From: Schizochytrium sp. CCTCC M209059
Taxonomy: Eukaryota; Sar; Bigyra; Thraustochytrida; Thraustochytriidae
Assembly: GCA_000818945.1 (NCBI GenBank)
Contig: KN805392.1
Span: 498,907 to 562,906 of the forward strand
Length of the DNA stretch: 64,000 nucleotides
Reading direction: 5' to 3'
Shown here piece after piece: positions 37,001 to 52,000 of the stretch (the stretch's first letter is position 1; each line of letters begins with the position of its first letter). A model generated the notes under the pieces. It saw nothing but the letters and a program-made list of their open reading frames with translations, ran no database searches and was not told the origin of the DNA. The translations under genes were made by a program, and so were the position numbers.

Positions 37001-40000
37001 CGAGGTGGTGCAACGAAACATACAAGTGCCAAAAACGCAATGCGCAAAGGCCGACAGAACGCGGCGGAGTCAGCCAAGGCCCAACTCGATGCTGGGCCGG
37101 CAGAGCCTGACCTTCTCGTGACGGACAGGCTTGAGCTCGTGTACAAATTTGACGTCCCAGGCCCCATCACACAGGAGCAAATTGAGGCCTTTGACGGAAA
37201 GCGACAGCCTGAGTTCTCGTGCGAAATATTCCTCGGGTCTGCGCGCGAGGATTCCCATTCGATTCTGACGTATGGCCCATGGGCAGATCAGGAACGCAGT
37301 CATTTCTTGCAGAGATTCTGGCCCATGGAGTATCAAGAGACACCCGTGTACCGACCCGAACATGTCGGCGAGCCACGCATTCCCTTGTTCCTCGACGTTC
37401 GCGTGATGTTTCGGGGACGAGGCAGCGTCCGCATGCCCTATCGCGTGCGCAACACCGGCTGGTACGACGGGACCAAGGGCGACGACGTTCCCTCGAATGT
37501 AAATGTGTGGTCGACGATCCAGCAGCACATTGATGCATTTGCTCGCGCTTCTGAGATGGAAAACGAACAAAAGCATCGGGAAACCTCCTTTGCGGCATTT
37601 GCTGGTGGCGCTGGACGTCTTGACAGCCTCGCGTCGACTGCACTTGGCGCTGCGGAGCGCTCGCAAGATGTCCCTGAAGTGCGACTGCCTCCCGGTCCGC
37701 CGCCGCCTCCACCACCACCTCTCCCTTCACACCTCCAACATCAGTATCAGTACGACCCCCACGCAGATGACAGTGCGCCTGTTCCCCGTTTCCGTGGCCC
37801 ACGGAGATCGAGCCAGTCGTCGTACTCGTCGCGTAATAGCATGTCCGTGCACGGATACCAACGCGCAGAGCGAGCTTTGGCCTCCGGGTGGATCGTGCAC
37901 ATGCCTCCTGCGACACGAGTTTCGTTAGTGAAGACCAACGATGGAGAAGCGGCCATGGCTTCTATCGCCAACTATCAACGAGAGCTTTTAGAGGCTACCC
38001 AATTTATTGCTGCACCGGAAAATGAAGACGCTGTGGTCGTCAACATTGGCCCGCGAAACGACCCGGAAGCGTGGGCGTGTGAGCTTTGGAGCAAATACGC
38101 AGGGCGCGAACGCGAGGTGTCAACGCATTTGCGAACACTCTGTCCAACGTATCCTCACTCCGCTCGGCTTGACGATCTCGCGCGCCATCTTCCGGTCTCG
38201 AGAGAGTTTGAAAACCGCGTCGTTGCGTTCATGTTTAGTATGCAAACCTCAAGCTCCCCTGCAGAGTCCCGATCGCGCGTGGTGGAGAGCGTAGGGGCCG
38301 AGATGGAGCTCATTGAATTGCTCTCCGAAAGGTATGGCTTTGACCATCCTCAGCTTCAGGAAATGAGACGCGTCATTCGCGATGGCCTCGCTCGATTCCC
38401 GCAAGAGTACGAGGCGAATCTCAAGGTATTGTTTCCGCAGTCGGGGTCATCGGCGCTGGCTGGAAGCGACCGCGAGGAATTTTCTTCCTCCGTGCATGAG
38501 GCTCACGCCTTTCAACGTGAGAGTGTCGACAGTAGCTTGTTTGGAGATGAAGCGGCTCGTGAGACCCCCTTTGGCAGCACAAGCCAGGAAGGGGTCGGCG
38601 CTGGCAACAACTTCAAGGTGAAGAAAGCCACCACCAGCAGCAGCAGCATCCAGTACAACGCACAGCATGCGATCAGCAAGGGGACTGAGGTCGGCCATGC
38701 ATCTCAGTGCAATGGTCCATTGTCTTTTGCGAGCGCGCACGGCGTCGCGTGCGGTTGGCTCGACCTTGACATTGCTGTTGGGTCCGATGTGGTCATGAGT
38801 CTCCCCCTCGTGTCTCGGAGCGAGTCCGGGTACGAAACGATTATCGACACAACGCTGATGAAACCGGAGCTGCGATCATCTGTAACACAATCAGAGATCC
38901 TCCGAAGCATGGAGTACAAGATGCGCACAAGCATCCACTACTCAAACCAATGGAATGGTCATCAGCTCTGGTCCTTCAACCAGAGCATGAAGCGCTCCGA
39001 AGTTCATTTCGTCCGCGAGCACGTGAATTGTTTCATGGATCTCGTGAGCGACTGGACATCCATGCCGCGCTCCGAGGCTGATGACAAGCTCGAGTTCTTC
39101 ACGCCGATCACTTACAGTATCCAAGCTGATATCGACCGCGTCAATCTCGTGCTCAACGTGAATGAAGACAATGTCATTGGTACACTCACTGATGACACTT
39201 ACAATCACATTGTCGACGTAGATGTCCCACGGGTCCAGTTCCGGTCCGAGATGCAAACCGTAGAATTTGAGGCCGCCCGAGAGGAGATATCCTGGACGTT
39301 GAGTTTTGAAAACGTCAAGGCCGCAAACACGTGGGCTTCCACGTGTGCGGCTACGCTGCGCCTCCCGGAAGACCATCCGCGACGCCAGATTGTCCATCCG
39401 CGGCCTGCCATGTCCGAAAGCAAAGTGCCGTGGCGGAATCCAAGGTTTTTGACATTCGATCGCCTTGAAATTGAGGGTCGCTACGTTTACCACAACGAGA
39501 TCGCCGACCACACCGACCTGCTCAAGGTGGATTTGCATTTTCTGCGGCCCAAACTTCTCGCTCTGCCTGAGGCCGTCGACGCGATTGCAAACTTCCAGGC
39601 AAACTACTTTGGTTCGGCCATGTTTCTGACAACTCCAGACGACTTTGCGGCCTGCGGGAATAATAATTTGCGGTCACGCGTTGCATTTCAGACGTGGACC
39701 CTCGCAAACAATTTGATTTCGCGACCGCCCGCGAACGAATTCGAGCTGCGCTTTGGACTGCACATCAATGAGGGCACCGTGCAGCTGCCCATTTGCCTGC
39801 AGCCCTGCCTCAATGCCCAAGGTGACCTTCAGGACGCGGACCATAGCACGGTGTCGTTGACCACAACAAAGACTGTTCTCGACATGCGTATGAACTATGA
39901 TCGCTTTCTAGACATGGATCTGCGACTCGACCAAGTGCGCTTGCAATGTCCGTCTTCGCAAGCGTTGGGGACCGCCCAGATGCCAACAGAATCGAACCCA

Positions 40001-43000
40001 GGGATCTCCACGTCCGTCAACGCAGCCGCTGCAAATGTTGAAATGCTTGTCACGGCCGCCTCGGAGCGCCCTGGATCTGCTCCGCGTGCACACGAGAATC
40101 ACAGCGGGCACTCTGCGGAGCACGATGACCATGGCCGCTCTCATGGCAGCTACGAGTCGTACATGTGGGACGATGCTCATTTGATCTCACCGCAGAATGG
40201 GGGTAGCAGTGACCTGGGTCACTCGTCGAGCATGTTTTTCCATTCCACGGCGTATCCCGTGTCACCCATATCCCACGTGGCACTTGGGCATACAATCACC
40301 TCACCCTACTCTCCTCCGGGTGGCGACCATGCCTTCGTGCATGGCCACGGCGGAGATGAGCACGGGTACCTGGGGGGACATACAAGCAAACACAGACGTC
40401 ACCGTCTGCCCGGAAAGGCGTCCACCGGGTCTTACCCATATCCTCGCTTTTTGGAGCCTCGCGCTGCAAGCTCAAAGCAGCGCCAGCGTAAACGGCCTGT
40501 GCGCGAGAACGCCCTTGGGAACTCGCTTCAAGGCCACCTACTCTGGGACGGGGGTTCATACAGCATCAAGTGGCTGTATGGACGCAACGAGAATATTAGC
40601 ATGGCCCCTCTGGTGGCCTACAGTTCTGCCATGAAGGCGAACTTTGGCAAGTTAAGAGGTGATCTCCAAATGGCTCAGATGCACGCCGTGTATGATGCGG
40701 CCGACAGCTTTTTAAAGGGGTCCGCTCGCCTCAAATCCTCTGATCGCGCACTTGGCGGAGCCAAGTCCTTTCTTCGGGCAGGCGCACTGCTATGCAACCC
40801 TCGGATGATTTGGACCCGCATCGTGCAGAGCAAGCCGAGCTACTTGATCCGCGTTGATCTCGATCAAGTGTCGTACCTTCCCACCATAGTTAAATCAAGC
40901 GCAAGTCACGCAAGGTCTGCAAAAGCAAGCGGGGCTGTCTTTGCTCAGATAGAGTGCAATGGCCAAATTTTTCGCGCTCCTGCAAGATCTGGTGACAAGC
41001 AAGCGTTTGCATGGAATTATCAGTGCGTTTTCTTCTCCTCCACCATGGATGTCGAGGTCAAGATTCTTTTCTTCGAAGAACTTTATGGTCGCCAACAGCT
41101 CGTGGGGAAAGTCGTTTTGGACCCTCCGTTGACCACAAGTCCATCCCGAGAAGGAATGTTTTCGTCTTACGCTTCTCTTGGGCAAGAGGGTGTACCAAGG
41201 GAACTAGAGTTTGAGGATATCGTGCAATGTCTCGGTAACCCTTACGAGCTTTTTCAGGCGCGTGCGAAGCACAAGGGCAAGTCCAAGACCGCGTCAGCAA
41301 GGGCCTCATTGGGTACTCAGTCCGGGTTGTTTGTTCAAATGAAACCTGCTAAAGTAGATATCGATGCTACCGACGCTGACCCAGCGTATGCCAAGGTGCG
41401 AAAGCTACAAACGGCTGCACACAAAAAGAAACCTCACACGCGGACCTCAGCTGCCATGTTGGGATCTCACTCGTATGTGTATCCTGATCGCAAAGCGCAG
41501 AAGCGGAATGCAAAGGTCAAGGTAGGGGCGTCAGTTTTCCACATCCGAGACGAAGTGCTCCGTAAAGTCACTCAGCACGACGCGAGTCTCCCCACAGACG
41601 AAGGAAATCCAAAAGCATACCGCTTTGCGTCTGCACGATGGAAGAATGTTCGCACCGTGCACGACACTGCGTCACCTGCGCGAGGGGTTTCTGCCGAATG
41701 GTTTGGCTCGGTGCCTGGGCTTCGGCGCAATGCTTCCGTATCGAGCGTGAATGCTGGCGGGCTCGCCTCTCGCCTCGATGGCCAAGGTGGCGAAGTGCCT
41801 ATGGAGAGTGCTGCAAGCGCGTTCGCGGCCGCTCTTGCGGCGGAGCTCGACTCAAATGCAGAGGCGGGGTCGCATCTGGATCTAGGCAATGAAGACTATC
41901 CGTCTCACCTCGCTGTCTCTTCACGCAAGCTGGATCAGACCATCCTCGAGTCGCTCGTTGCGGAAGATGAGGTTCGCGGACACGAAAAGCTTTATCGGCG
42001 ATCGACGACCTCTGTTGTGTGGGGCGGCGTCGATGTCGCGCTCTGGGCACCCTCTGGGAAAAGTCTCGTATCCCTGGTGGTGTCCCCGTTTGAGATTCAG
42101 GGAGACTCTTTGATCGATTCGCAAAAGGCATGGTTCATCGAATCCCTTGAGGAAGTGAGCGTTGTGCTGCGGCAACTCTCGCGGGTTGACAAATCGAGCA
42201 CTCGCGGGAGCAAGAGCGGTGTCACAAAGCTTGCGTACGCGCAAAATCCATCGTATGCGCGATACGTTGAATCGAGCATGTTTTACAATCCATATGGCTC
42301 AGGTTCGAGCACGGTTGATGACCTGCTGGACACTTGGGTCCAGGTTGGTAAAGTGGAGGGCGCCGCCAAAATTTGCCTCGAAGGCCGGATCCCGAGCCTG
42401 GAGGTTGAGGCGAGCGAGCAAGAGTTCTTTTGGGACACGTACAACCGTGCGCGAGAGGAGCAGGTTCGCCAGTTTAACGACGTCACTGCAAGCTTTGCCT
42501 TGCCGCCCGAGTCGCATCTACTCAAGGTTAGTTACAAGTATGGCTTGCAGCTCTGCGGGTTCAACTATAAGCTTCCTTCCTCGGGGCCATTGCATCGTCG
42601 TCACAGCTTTGCGCAAAGCGGTTCCTCAGGCTCGGACGTAGCCGCCGACGAGGGGCCCCTTGCTATTGATGAAGATGATGACGAAGACGCCGACGACGAC
42701 GACGACCTGGAGCTGAGTGAGTTTTCCGCAAGCGACCATTTTAGTCCTTCTGGCGCATTGGATACACCAGAATACGCTCTTGGCGCACGCGATCAGCCCG
42801 CGTTTGGCGCAGGAGCCGGAAATGAGGCGAAGAATGAAGGGAGTCTTGATCATGGACTGGAGTCTGGCTATCGCGATAACCCCGACGGCTTTTTCTCGCC
42901 GCCTGACCTGCATTCGGACGAAAATAGCTCGTTCCGTTCGGCGCGGTCGAGTTGGCACTCCGCATGCTCCTCAATATCTGCAACGGGCGACGAGGGCGGG

Positions 43001-46000
43001 CAGGCGGGAGAAGCGGGGATTTCTGCGAATCGAGTGGGCAGCGCGGCCTCATCTGTTTCTTCAGTTTCATCATCCTCGGACTCTCTCACCTCCACTTCTT
43101 CGTCGGGCTCCTCGCTCTCCTCGAACTCGGACTCAGATTCGGGTTCGGACTCGTCCACGACGTCTTCGTCATCATCTTCGTCCGGATCGCTCTCCTCGAC
43201 GGCGTCGTCACCGACGCCTATGCCTCAGGACCCGGTGTCTTCGGGCCAACAAGAGCGTTTTGCGGAAACGCATCGTGGAGGTACAACCAAGCGCGGCGAT
43301 AGCGGGTACATTTCGTCTTCAGAGGACTCGAGTAGCGACAGCGAGGACTCGAGTATGGACAGCAGAAGCTACTACGAGCGGCGTGGTCTGGATCCTGGCA
43401 GCGGTGACGCGGCACCTGCGCTCTTTGTTTCGTCCGATATCAGGTCGTACACGACGTCGACGCGCGTTTCGAATCAGGTTGAGGTCGCCAACCTTGTTCC
43501 TTATCTGGAACATTTCGACCTCGAAACGACCCAGTTTTCGGCGCACGAGTTTCCCGCACCTTACGTGGGGACCCGAAGTCATCCATTCAATGCCACGAGC
43601 TCCTTTGCGCAAGGCGTCCCGGCCAATGTCGGGGAGTCTCACGTGCAGTACACCTCGATCCGATCGCTCGGGGGTGGCCCATTTCTCGTGTCGGTGAATC
43701 AGGAAGATCGCGATCAGCTGGAGGGGCGGATGAGGAAAGAAAAATTGAATGCGCATGATCGTCAACATAGGAACAAAACCGACGCGAATGCGGATGCGGA
43801 TGCGGATGCGGATGCGGATGCGGATGCGGATGCGGATGCGGAACGCGCATCGCCTAACGGGCGGGATGCGATGCATTCACAGATCCTCAAGATCGAGGCA
43901 GGGCGTATCATCGACGTCTTTGTCACGCCTCAGGCCGCGCGCGAACTTGAGCAGGCCTTGCTTGCGTACTACCCGGTAGCCCCCAATATGGATCAGCTGC
44001 TCAACTTTTTCGAGACGCTATACATGCCGAGCCCAAGTGGTGCTTCGAACGCGTCGCAAGGGCCTGATGTTGGTGTGGTGTCCTCTTCTCTTCGCGCAAG
44101 CGTTCAGATTCAAGGCATCAACTTGCGCATGCTTCATACAAGCGTTCCGCTTACTGAGCGAAACAGGTCGAGTCGACGTTCGCGGCGTGGCTCGCGCGCC
44201 ACCCATCATGACAATGACACGCGGGATGGGAGCCAGGGACATACGAGATCATCAAAGGCAGGTCCTAAGCTGCACGCCTCGCACGATAGGCATCATAGTG
44301 GCTATGGGTCTGAAAAGGACGCATCGGCGGATGCGCGACGCATTTATGGCGATCATCATCAGCGGTCAAGTCCGAAGAGACGGACGCGCCACACGCGGGA
44401 GAAACCAGTTCCCTATTTGTTGCAGTCATGCTGTAGAAAACTTTCGATCACGATTGAACAGCAAGTCGGACACACTGTCCCGACCGGCAGCGAGAATGCA
44501 GGTGCAGCCCATTTGCCGAGTGAGATGGCACCTTTCTCCAACGATGATGGCGGAGCGGCCGTAGGAAGAGGAGGAGAAGGAAGAGGAGGAGGGAGTAGTG
44601 GAGGCGGAGGAGACACTGCTCCGTCGGGCTCTAACGATGGCTTAGCCGCGAAAGATTCACTACAGAGTGTGTCGTTTGCCCTTTACGACTTCGAGGTGCG
44701 CTTGGGTATTGTCGGCGCAACGATCAATGGTGAGCATGAAGAGGGAGGGCGCGAACCAAGTCCATTGTTCTTGCGAGACGTTTGCAATGTGGCCTCTTTT
44801 GGGGTTCGAGAGCTGCGTGCGAACGGGTACATGCGGTCGCCCTACTATGAGCTCGAAAAGGGCGTCTGGAGCAAGGCAGACAGCGCATTTAATCTGCACT
44901 TGGATGTTCTGCGGCTCCAGTGCGGCAGCGATGCGATACATGCCATCTACAATACGACCTATGTGTGGATGCAAGCAGTCCAGGGACTGCTCGAGGCGCG
45001 CACGGGCGTTTACTTTCGGAGAAGACACCAATGGGCCTTATTGGCAGGGCAAGTCGTCAAACTGGCAATGCGCCTCGAGCAGCTCTACGCGACGAATGAG
45101 GCCATTGAGCATGAGAAGGACCAAAGCCTTCTCGAGCTCTGTCCTCGGGAAGAGTGGCTAACCGAGCAAAAGCACGGACGCGTTCCCTTGACACGAGCTG
45201 CCGTGCTGAGTCGTCTTCGGCGCATTGCTTGCTTCATTCCAGCGTACGAACAGCTGCATCAGGAGATCGCGAATTGCCAGCTTGACCGCAACGCTCATCT
45301 GAAACCAATACCCTTTGAGGTCCTCGGGGGTGTTGGCTCTTACAAGGATTTCTTTTCGGGGCTCGCTGCCTTCGAGACCCCGCTCTCATACGCCGCGACC
45401 AGCAAATTTTTTACGGACATGTTCGAAGGGTGCACGGAGGCGGCCAAACCTAAAAAGCTTGCTTCATTCACTCGAAAACCTGAGGACTTTGACCTGGCTG
45501 TCTCGGTTCGAGGCATTGACATGAAAATCTTTGTTTCAGATGTTCCTTCGAGGCGCGCTGCGCAGAGCGCCGCGGCGGATGCGCAGACAACGACCGCAAA
45601 CGGAGGTGCGACAGCGACCAGGACGACGACAGCAGCAGCAGCAGCAGGAGCAGCAGCAGCAGCAAAAACAACAACAAGCTCGCGACAGGAGCTGCGGGAA
45701 GCCATCTCACCCAGCCTGTCCCGGATGGGCAAGGAGTGGTACACGATGACAGTGGTGCCGGCCAAGTTGCTTTGTCTGGACTGTGCTTTCGCCGGGACAA
45801 TTGTCTCCGTGCATAAGGTTGTGACCGACAACAAAGCCTGGGCGGCTGCCCATTCCGCCAAAAGTGGTGGCGGTGGTGGTTTGCGCGGCGATGACGATGG
45901 CCTTCTCCCTTGGCGATTCGACATCGAGTTTAACATATCTGCCAAGACAGACCGTACGTGGCTATCTCTTTCACCAGAAATTCTGCGCGCGGTTAGCGCA

Positions 46001-49000
46001 GCGCGAGCTGTCGGTCATCAGGCCGATGCAGTGCTGTCTGACTATTACAAGCGGCGTCTCTTTGCAATGAGCATGCACGCCCGCGAGGAGAGCAGAATTT
46101 TATACAACGAAGATCTCGCCCACATTGAGGGGTTAGACCCTTTTCGAGCTGTGAGCAACCTGCACAAGCACGATCATGCTTCACTCGCGGATCGAGGAAT
46201 GGCGCGGACGCGCAAGTTTCGCCATGTTGCATCCAAATCCGCAGATCTCAATGTGCCCATCACGGAAGCCCGCGATGGTTTCAAGTTTAGCGCCGGAAAT
46301 GCTCAAACCAAAAATATGAGCGGGGCGTCCAAAACCGGGGGCTTTGGCGCTATTGGTGAATTGGATCAGGACTATTATACGACACGCACCCGTGGGCACG
46401 CGGCGAGCGTAAGTTCTGCAGGCGTGGAAACACGGTCGAACGAGCCAGCACGCCGTCGCGGATCCGCCATCCCGGGTATCATCAATCCGCTGCATCGTCA
46501 GGGGCACGGAAGTCCGTTTTTGCGCCCCGAGGCCGGCGGGATGGACGTCCCGCTTTATTCGCTTGGACCGAACGCCAGTAGCCAGAGTGGCGGGGTTGCA
46601 GGAGGCGAGTACTCTTCCTTTGGGGTGGGAAGTGGTGTACCCCGCTTCAACGAGGTTGGCCACGGACCTGTACGCGAGGCGCAAGGTGCAATGGCCTACG
46701 AAACCATGGAAGACCACGACGATGACGAAGCAAAGCAAGATCTTGCAAACCTACCTAATGCCACAGCCTTGACATCGGAACAAGTCTCGGTGTTTTTCAC
46801 GACTACGATTGAGGAGATTGATGCAGAGGTACAATCTTCGGCGACGCTGCTGAGTCAAAAGTCTGTGATGGCGGACGATACGCGAGCCGTTGTCCAATTT
46901 CGCGACTTTACCTTCGGCTGGAGCCGATTTAGCAGCGTGCTTACGCGACGGACAGAACGGGCCATGCTCGAGGATGACCATCAGCAAAAGAAAGGGGCGA
47001 ACAATGTCATTGGCGTCGGTTCTCCTCAAGGAAGCTCAGGACTTCGTGGTCGCCTGCGAGACTTTTTGCTGCTCGACATCGCCGAATGCACGGGTAAAAT
47101 TGTTGGGCCTCGCCGTTCGCGTTCAAGGGCATCCCCGGCGTCACTAGACCGCCCAATCAAGTTGTGGGAAATAAAGGGGGTCTTGCGCGGTTTATCCGCA
47201 AATCTGATGTTGGCGGTGGCGACTTCGCGGGTTAGCCAAGGCATTGGGGACGAACTTCTCACAGACGTGCGGCTGATTCTAGGCTCAGAGGAGGGCTCTG
47301 GCAAGGTGCCTCTGCATGCGATCGACCATGCGCGCCTGCACGAGCTCGTCGATGATTGGGCCGTAGCCTACAAAGATGCCTCAGAGCGCTGGAAGGCGTT
47401 TGCGCGGGTCGCAAGCGTCGAGCAACCGATGTCCGCGAGGTCACCGTCGACCGCTTTTGTCTCACACCCGCATCTTAATGGCGCAGTCGGGTCTCCTGCC
47501 TCTCGGCCGACTTCTAGCCGAGAGGGCTTTGCGCATGGCTCCGGCTGGCCCAAGGGCGAGGCATCAAGTCATCAGTCCAGGTCAACGCAGCGACGACAGA
47601 GTCGGAGGATGTCTATCAAAGATCGCCTCGAAGACCTTGCCAACAAGACCTCTGTCCTGGACGATGACGCGAGTGGTATCGTCAAGGTTCGGTATGCGGT
47701 GGTCGTTCGTATGCGGAAGCTGGCCTCTGCCATTCAGCCGCATTCCAAGTTGATCATGTCGTATGAGATGGAGAGCATCACCCTCGAGATGCGCAACAAG
47801 CAAGACGGGCGCCTCGACGCCCAACTTCATCTTGGGAAAAGCTTTGTCGGCTTTGACAAGCGGCGACGCGGCTTCGATTCCGATGCGGGTAGCCGTGCGA
47901 GCGGGATGGACGGCGAGCGCGGCCCATTTCCCGAGCTCTCGTTTGAACAGTCGCTGCCATGTGTCTGGATTCACGCGTCGCTTGGAGCCTCAAAACGTCG
48001 ATTGCCGGTGACGACCAAAACGGGCGCGCGAGACGCCGAAGACGCCTCGACGGTAACGCGTCGCGAGGCGCTTCATTCCCGCGATGAAGAAGAAGACTTG
48101 GGATTTGTAGACTCGACGCCAGCAATGGGCAAGCCGAGACACCGCAAGTCGAATAGCTTGGAGAGTTTGAGCATGATGTCGGACATTGGATCGCGCCATG
48201 AGAGCGTGATTGCTCCTGTAAAGGTCCCAGGGCTTTCGCAGCATGTGCCTGACAAAGAGGATGACAAGGAACTGGTGCTCAGGCTTCGTGTTGTGGTGGA
48301 ACCTATTCGTAACACCTTTACACCAGACATTGTCGAGCAATTTCTCGTTCTCCAAACAGGTCTTGCGAGCGAAATCAATATGCTTTTGGCGACCATTTCG
48401 CGGGTATCGGCGCGCTTCGCGAAGTCGACGCGGTCCAGACGTATCAAGAGGCGTGCGCGCGCACGAGCCAGAAGCAAGCGCGTGCAACAGGTCTCGAGAG
48501 CTTCAGCTGATTCTTCACGCAAAGAGCCGGGCGGCGAGGCAGCAGGGAATGTGCGACGCCGTAGTGGCGACTATGGTGCGCGGCGGCCGCCCTTGCATGT
48601 TGACACAGGTTCCCGTTTTTCGGACCGTCGGCGAAGCTCTCGAAACGGTGTGGACGGCAGCAGCAGCAATAGCAGGCCGGATCCAACGAGAAGGCTCGAG
48701 GCATCAAGGGAGCCCATTTTTGACGAGGTGGTGCATCATCAACATACGCGGCCGATGCGCTATGCGCTCATATTCATGCTCGGGGGCGTCTCGCTGACCG
48801 CTCTTTCTGACGAAGAGGAGAATCGAAAGATTGCGCGCAAGCCATTTGCGCAAATCAACACAGGCAAGTTCGAGCTCTTGGTGAAGTCGGGGCTCGCTTC
48901 AGACTTTGCGGCGCCCCCACAAGAGCGGGATGACTCTGAAGTCTTTGTCATTCCGAGACAAAAGGATGTTGTCTGGTTCGCCACGGTGAATTTTCGCGGC

Positions 49001-52000
49001 CTCCAAATTTCTCTCAAACGCAACACGCGACGCGTACAAGGCGCGGTCCTCTTTGACGCCAGGACGGACCTGAAGATGCTATATGATCCGAGGTCTTCAG
49101 TTCGAAAGGTTCCTGTTGCCAAGTCCGAGGACACATTTGGGGTCAACCAGGCTGCCTTGAATCAGACATGCACAGTGACTATCGACAATACACGCATCGA
49201 GTTGGAGCCCGGGTTCTTTGATTCTGGTCAGATGCTCACGGACGAGTATGTTCAGGCCCTTCGCATGTACCGATACATGCGTGCCAATGATAATACGGCT
49301 ACGGCGGCTCCCGTCACCGCACGGCCGCCTGCATCAGGAGCAGAGGCCATCTCAGAGAGTATTGAGCAGATGGATCGCTATGTTCAACTCGTTTGGAAGA
49401 ATGTTCGAGATCCCATCCGATCTGAGCTCAAGGATAGGCGAAGGTACATGACGGCATTGCGGCAATTGGCGATTAATGTGGGTATTGACAACACGTTAAT
49501 CCTTCTCCCCTTTCAGACGCTTCGCAATACCCCAGCGACGGGTGTGCTCTTTGTGGAGGAAGTGCGCTGCCGAGCGTACGTAAAGAACCTCGTAACAGCG
49601 CTTTTCGAGGACAATTCCGAGGCCAGAACAGCAAGCGATGCTCTTCAGCATCAGCAGTCCTCGCCATTGGATTCCACTGGGAAAGGAGGGGCAACAGGCA
49701 GACACGGAGGCGCACGGAATGCGGCAGGAGGGGAGCCTTCGCAACATCCCTCGTCTCCTACCGCCAAACATCCGGGAACGGCACTTTCACATCGCAAACA
49801 GAGTTCGCTTGTTGGATCTCTTCTCTGTGGTGAAATTCAGCTGTGCGTATCTTCGGATTCTCGCGCAATTGCCAGTCTTGGTCTTGATGCGAATCATGAC
49901 GGCACTAATTCTGTCGTGAATGCGGTGTCTGGAGACATGGCAGGGCATCATCTCGCTTCTCTTTCGACCTCATCTTCCTCGTCCACGACATCTTCGTTGA
50001 ACTCCTCAGCGCAACCTCAGTCAGTTCCGCCAATTTCGGCGCAGCAGACAACGTCGGCCACGACTAGCGCTGGAAGATCCAAGAGCGAGGTTCACGAAGA
50101 TCTCGTGAGCATCGTTCGTGCAGCGTACGCATCGAGTCCAATTCGCGGACGCATACCCATGGTGACATGCTCGGTGGGCGGAAGAGGCCTGAGCGAGGAA
50201 GTGAAGCTAACGATTACTTCAACTGTGGCTGGGCCCGATACCTTTATAAGCATTGGCCGGATGCCCTTGCTCGCAGGTCTCGTCGCGACCCATTTTTCAA
50301 GCAAGCCGCAAGGCGCTGGGAGCCAGCAACCAAGCGCGAGTCGGCAAGAGTCCCAGATGTCGCACGCAGACGGTGGCGCGCTAGACGTGGACGAGGGTAC
50401 GCTCCCGAGCTGGCACAAGTTGCGCCCTCGAACGACAAAGCTGGAGGTTTCGATGCGCATTCTCGAGGGCCCCGGTTTGCTGTTCGGTACGGAGTCGGAG
50501 CAACTGCAACGCATATCTCTTCCTTCGGTCTCCTCGACGCTCCTACTAGAACGCTCGTGGGAGGAGAGCTCGTGGTCCGCTGGCGGTGGGGAAGCCGGAG
50601 AAGATGGCGCGGGTCGAGCAAGAAGCCGCACGGTCGGCTCGCGTCGACGCGCGTCTTCGGCGTCTTCGCCTCTGCATATGATGCACGCAAGCTCCCGGAA
50701 TGCTCGGTCTGCCTCGGAAGGCGGACACGAGGATGTGATCTCATCGTGCGAGGTCGGGGCATTTTACGAGGCCAGGTCGGATCTCAAGGCTAAAGTAGAA
50801 ATTCGCGTGCCGGAATTCCACGTGACGCCGCTCTTGTTGCAGATTATGCAACAGTTTGCGCAAGACCTTGTGGAGCATCAATGTTCTGCTCCAAGCTTTG
50901 GAGCGAGCGGGCGCGCGGCGGAGAGAAGAAATTGCGGTGAAGCGAAGCAAGAAGAGCAGCAGCACCAGACGCAGCAGCAACATGGGGCGAATAACACCTC
51001 ATTTGATTCGGATACTGAAGAAGGCATGTCTCTAGAGGATAAGGCGCACGGCCGGGCCTACGATGAAGCTGACGCTCAGAGTCAGGGAGGGGAGACGGTT
51101 GGCTCGAAAGGATCAAATGACGAGCCCTCGACGCACCTGCGCGGTAATTTGAGCTGGAACGTACACTTTCAGGTGCACCCATTTCAGACCGTATCGAAAT
51201 TTGGCGCGCTAAGTACGGGTGATGACGTGGATGCAGTCGTTGGAGTAACAAGGGGCATTGAGGTGTCGTGGAGTTCGGGAATGATGCGCATGCGCGAGGA
51301 TGATGAGGAAGCAGATCAGTTTGTGCTCGAGTGTCTGAGCGTTTGCGTCCCGGAAGTAGAAATGGTCATCAATCGCGCGTCACACTTTTCGAAGGGTACT
51401 CTGCATGCGATCCAAGCTCAGGTTAATCGCGCGCACGGACTCATGCAATTGCCTGTAGTGGTGTCCATGGTCGATGTGGAGCGCGTCCATGTAGATGCGA
51501 GCATTTGGAGCATTGATAAATTGTATGGTCTTCAATACGGGTGGCAGAGGGACTGGGCTGAAGCGGAGGCGCGTCTCGCGAAAGCACGTCTCGCAAAGGC
51601 GCTAGTTCGATCAGAGGCCTCTGTCGGAGCATCGTCAGCGGCGTCGTATGCGGCGGTGAGTCCCCAGGACCGAAGCGCGCCGGGCGTCTCTGCAATGCAC
51701 GGCAGCCACCACGAGGTATCGTCCAGTTCTGCAGGCGAAGTGGCACCGCTTTCCCCCCGAGAAGGCGACCCAGAGAGCGACATGGATGACGATTTGCTGT
51801 TGGGAACGCTTGCTGCGGAAAGGCGCAAGCCGCTCGCGACGATGATGATCCAAACGCGCGTGGGAAGCGTGGACGCCTTGGTTGATCTTGGCATGCTGCA
51901 CTCGAAGATGCGATTCCTGACGGTGGGGCTGGCGGGTCGATACTTTCAGCCGGAGAAACAGGCAGATGAGACGGAGGTGGAGACGACTCATCTGTATTTT

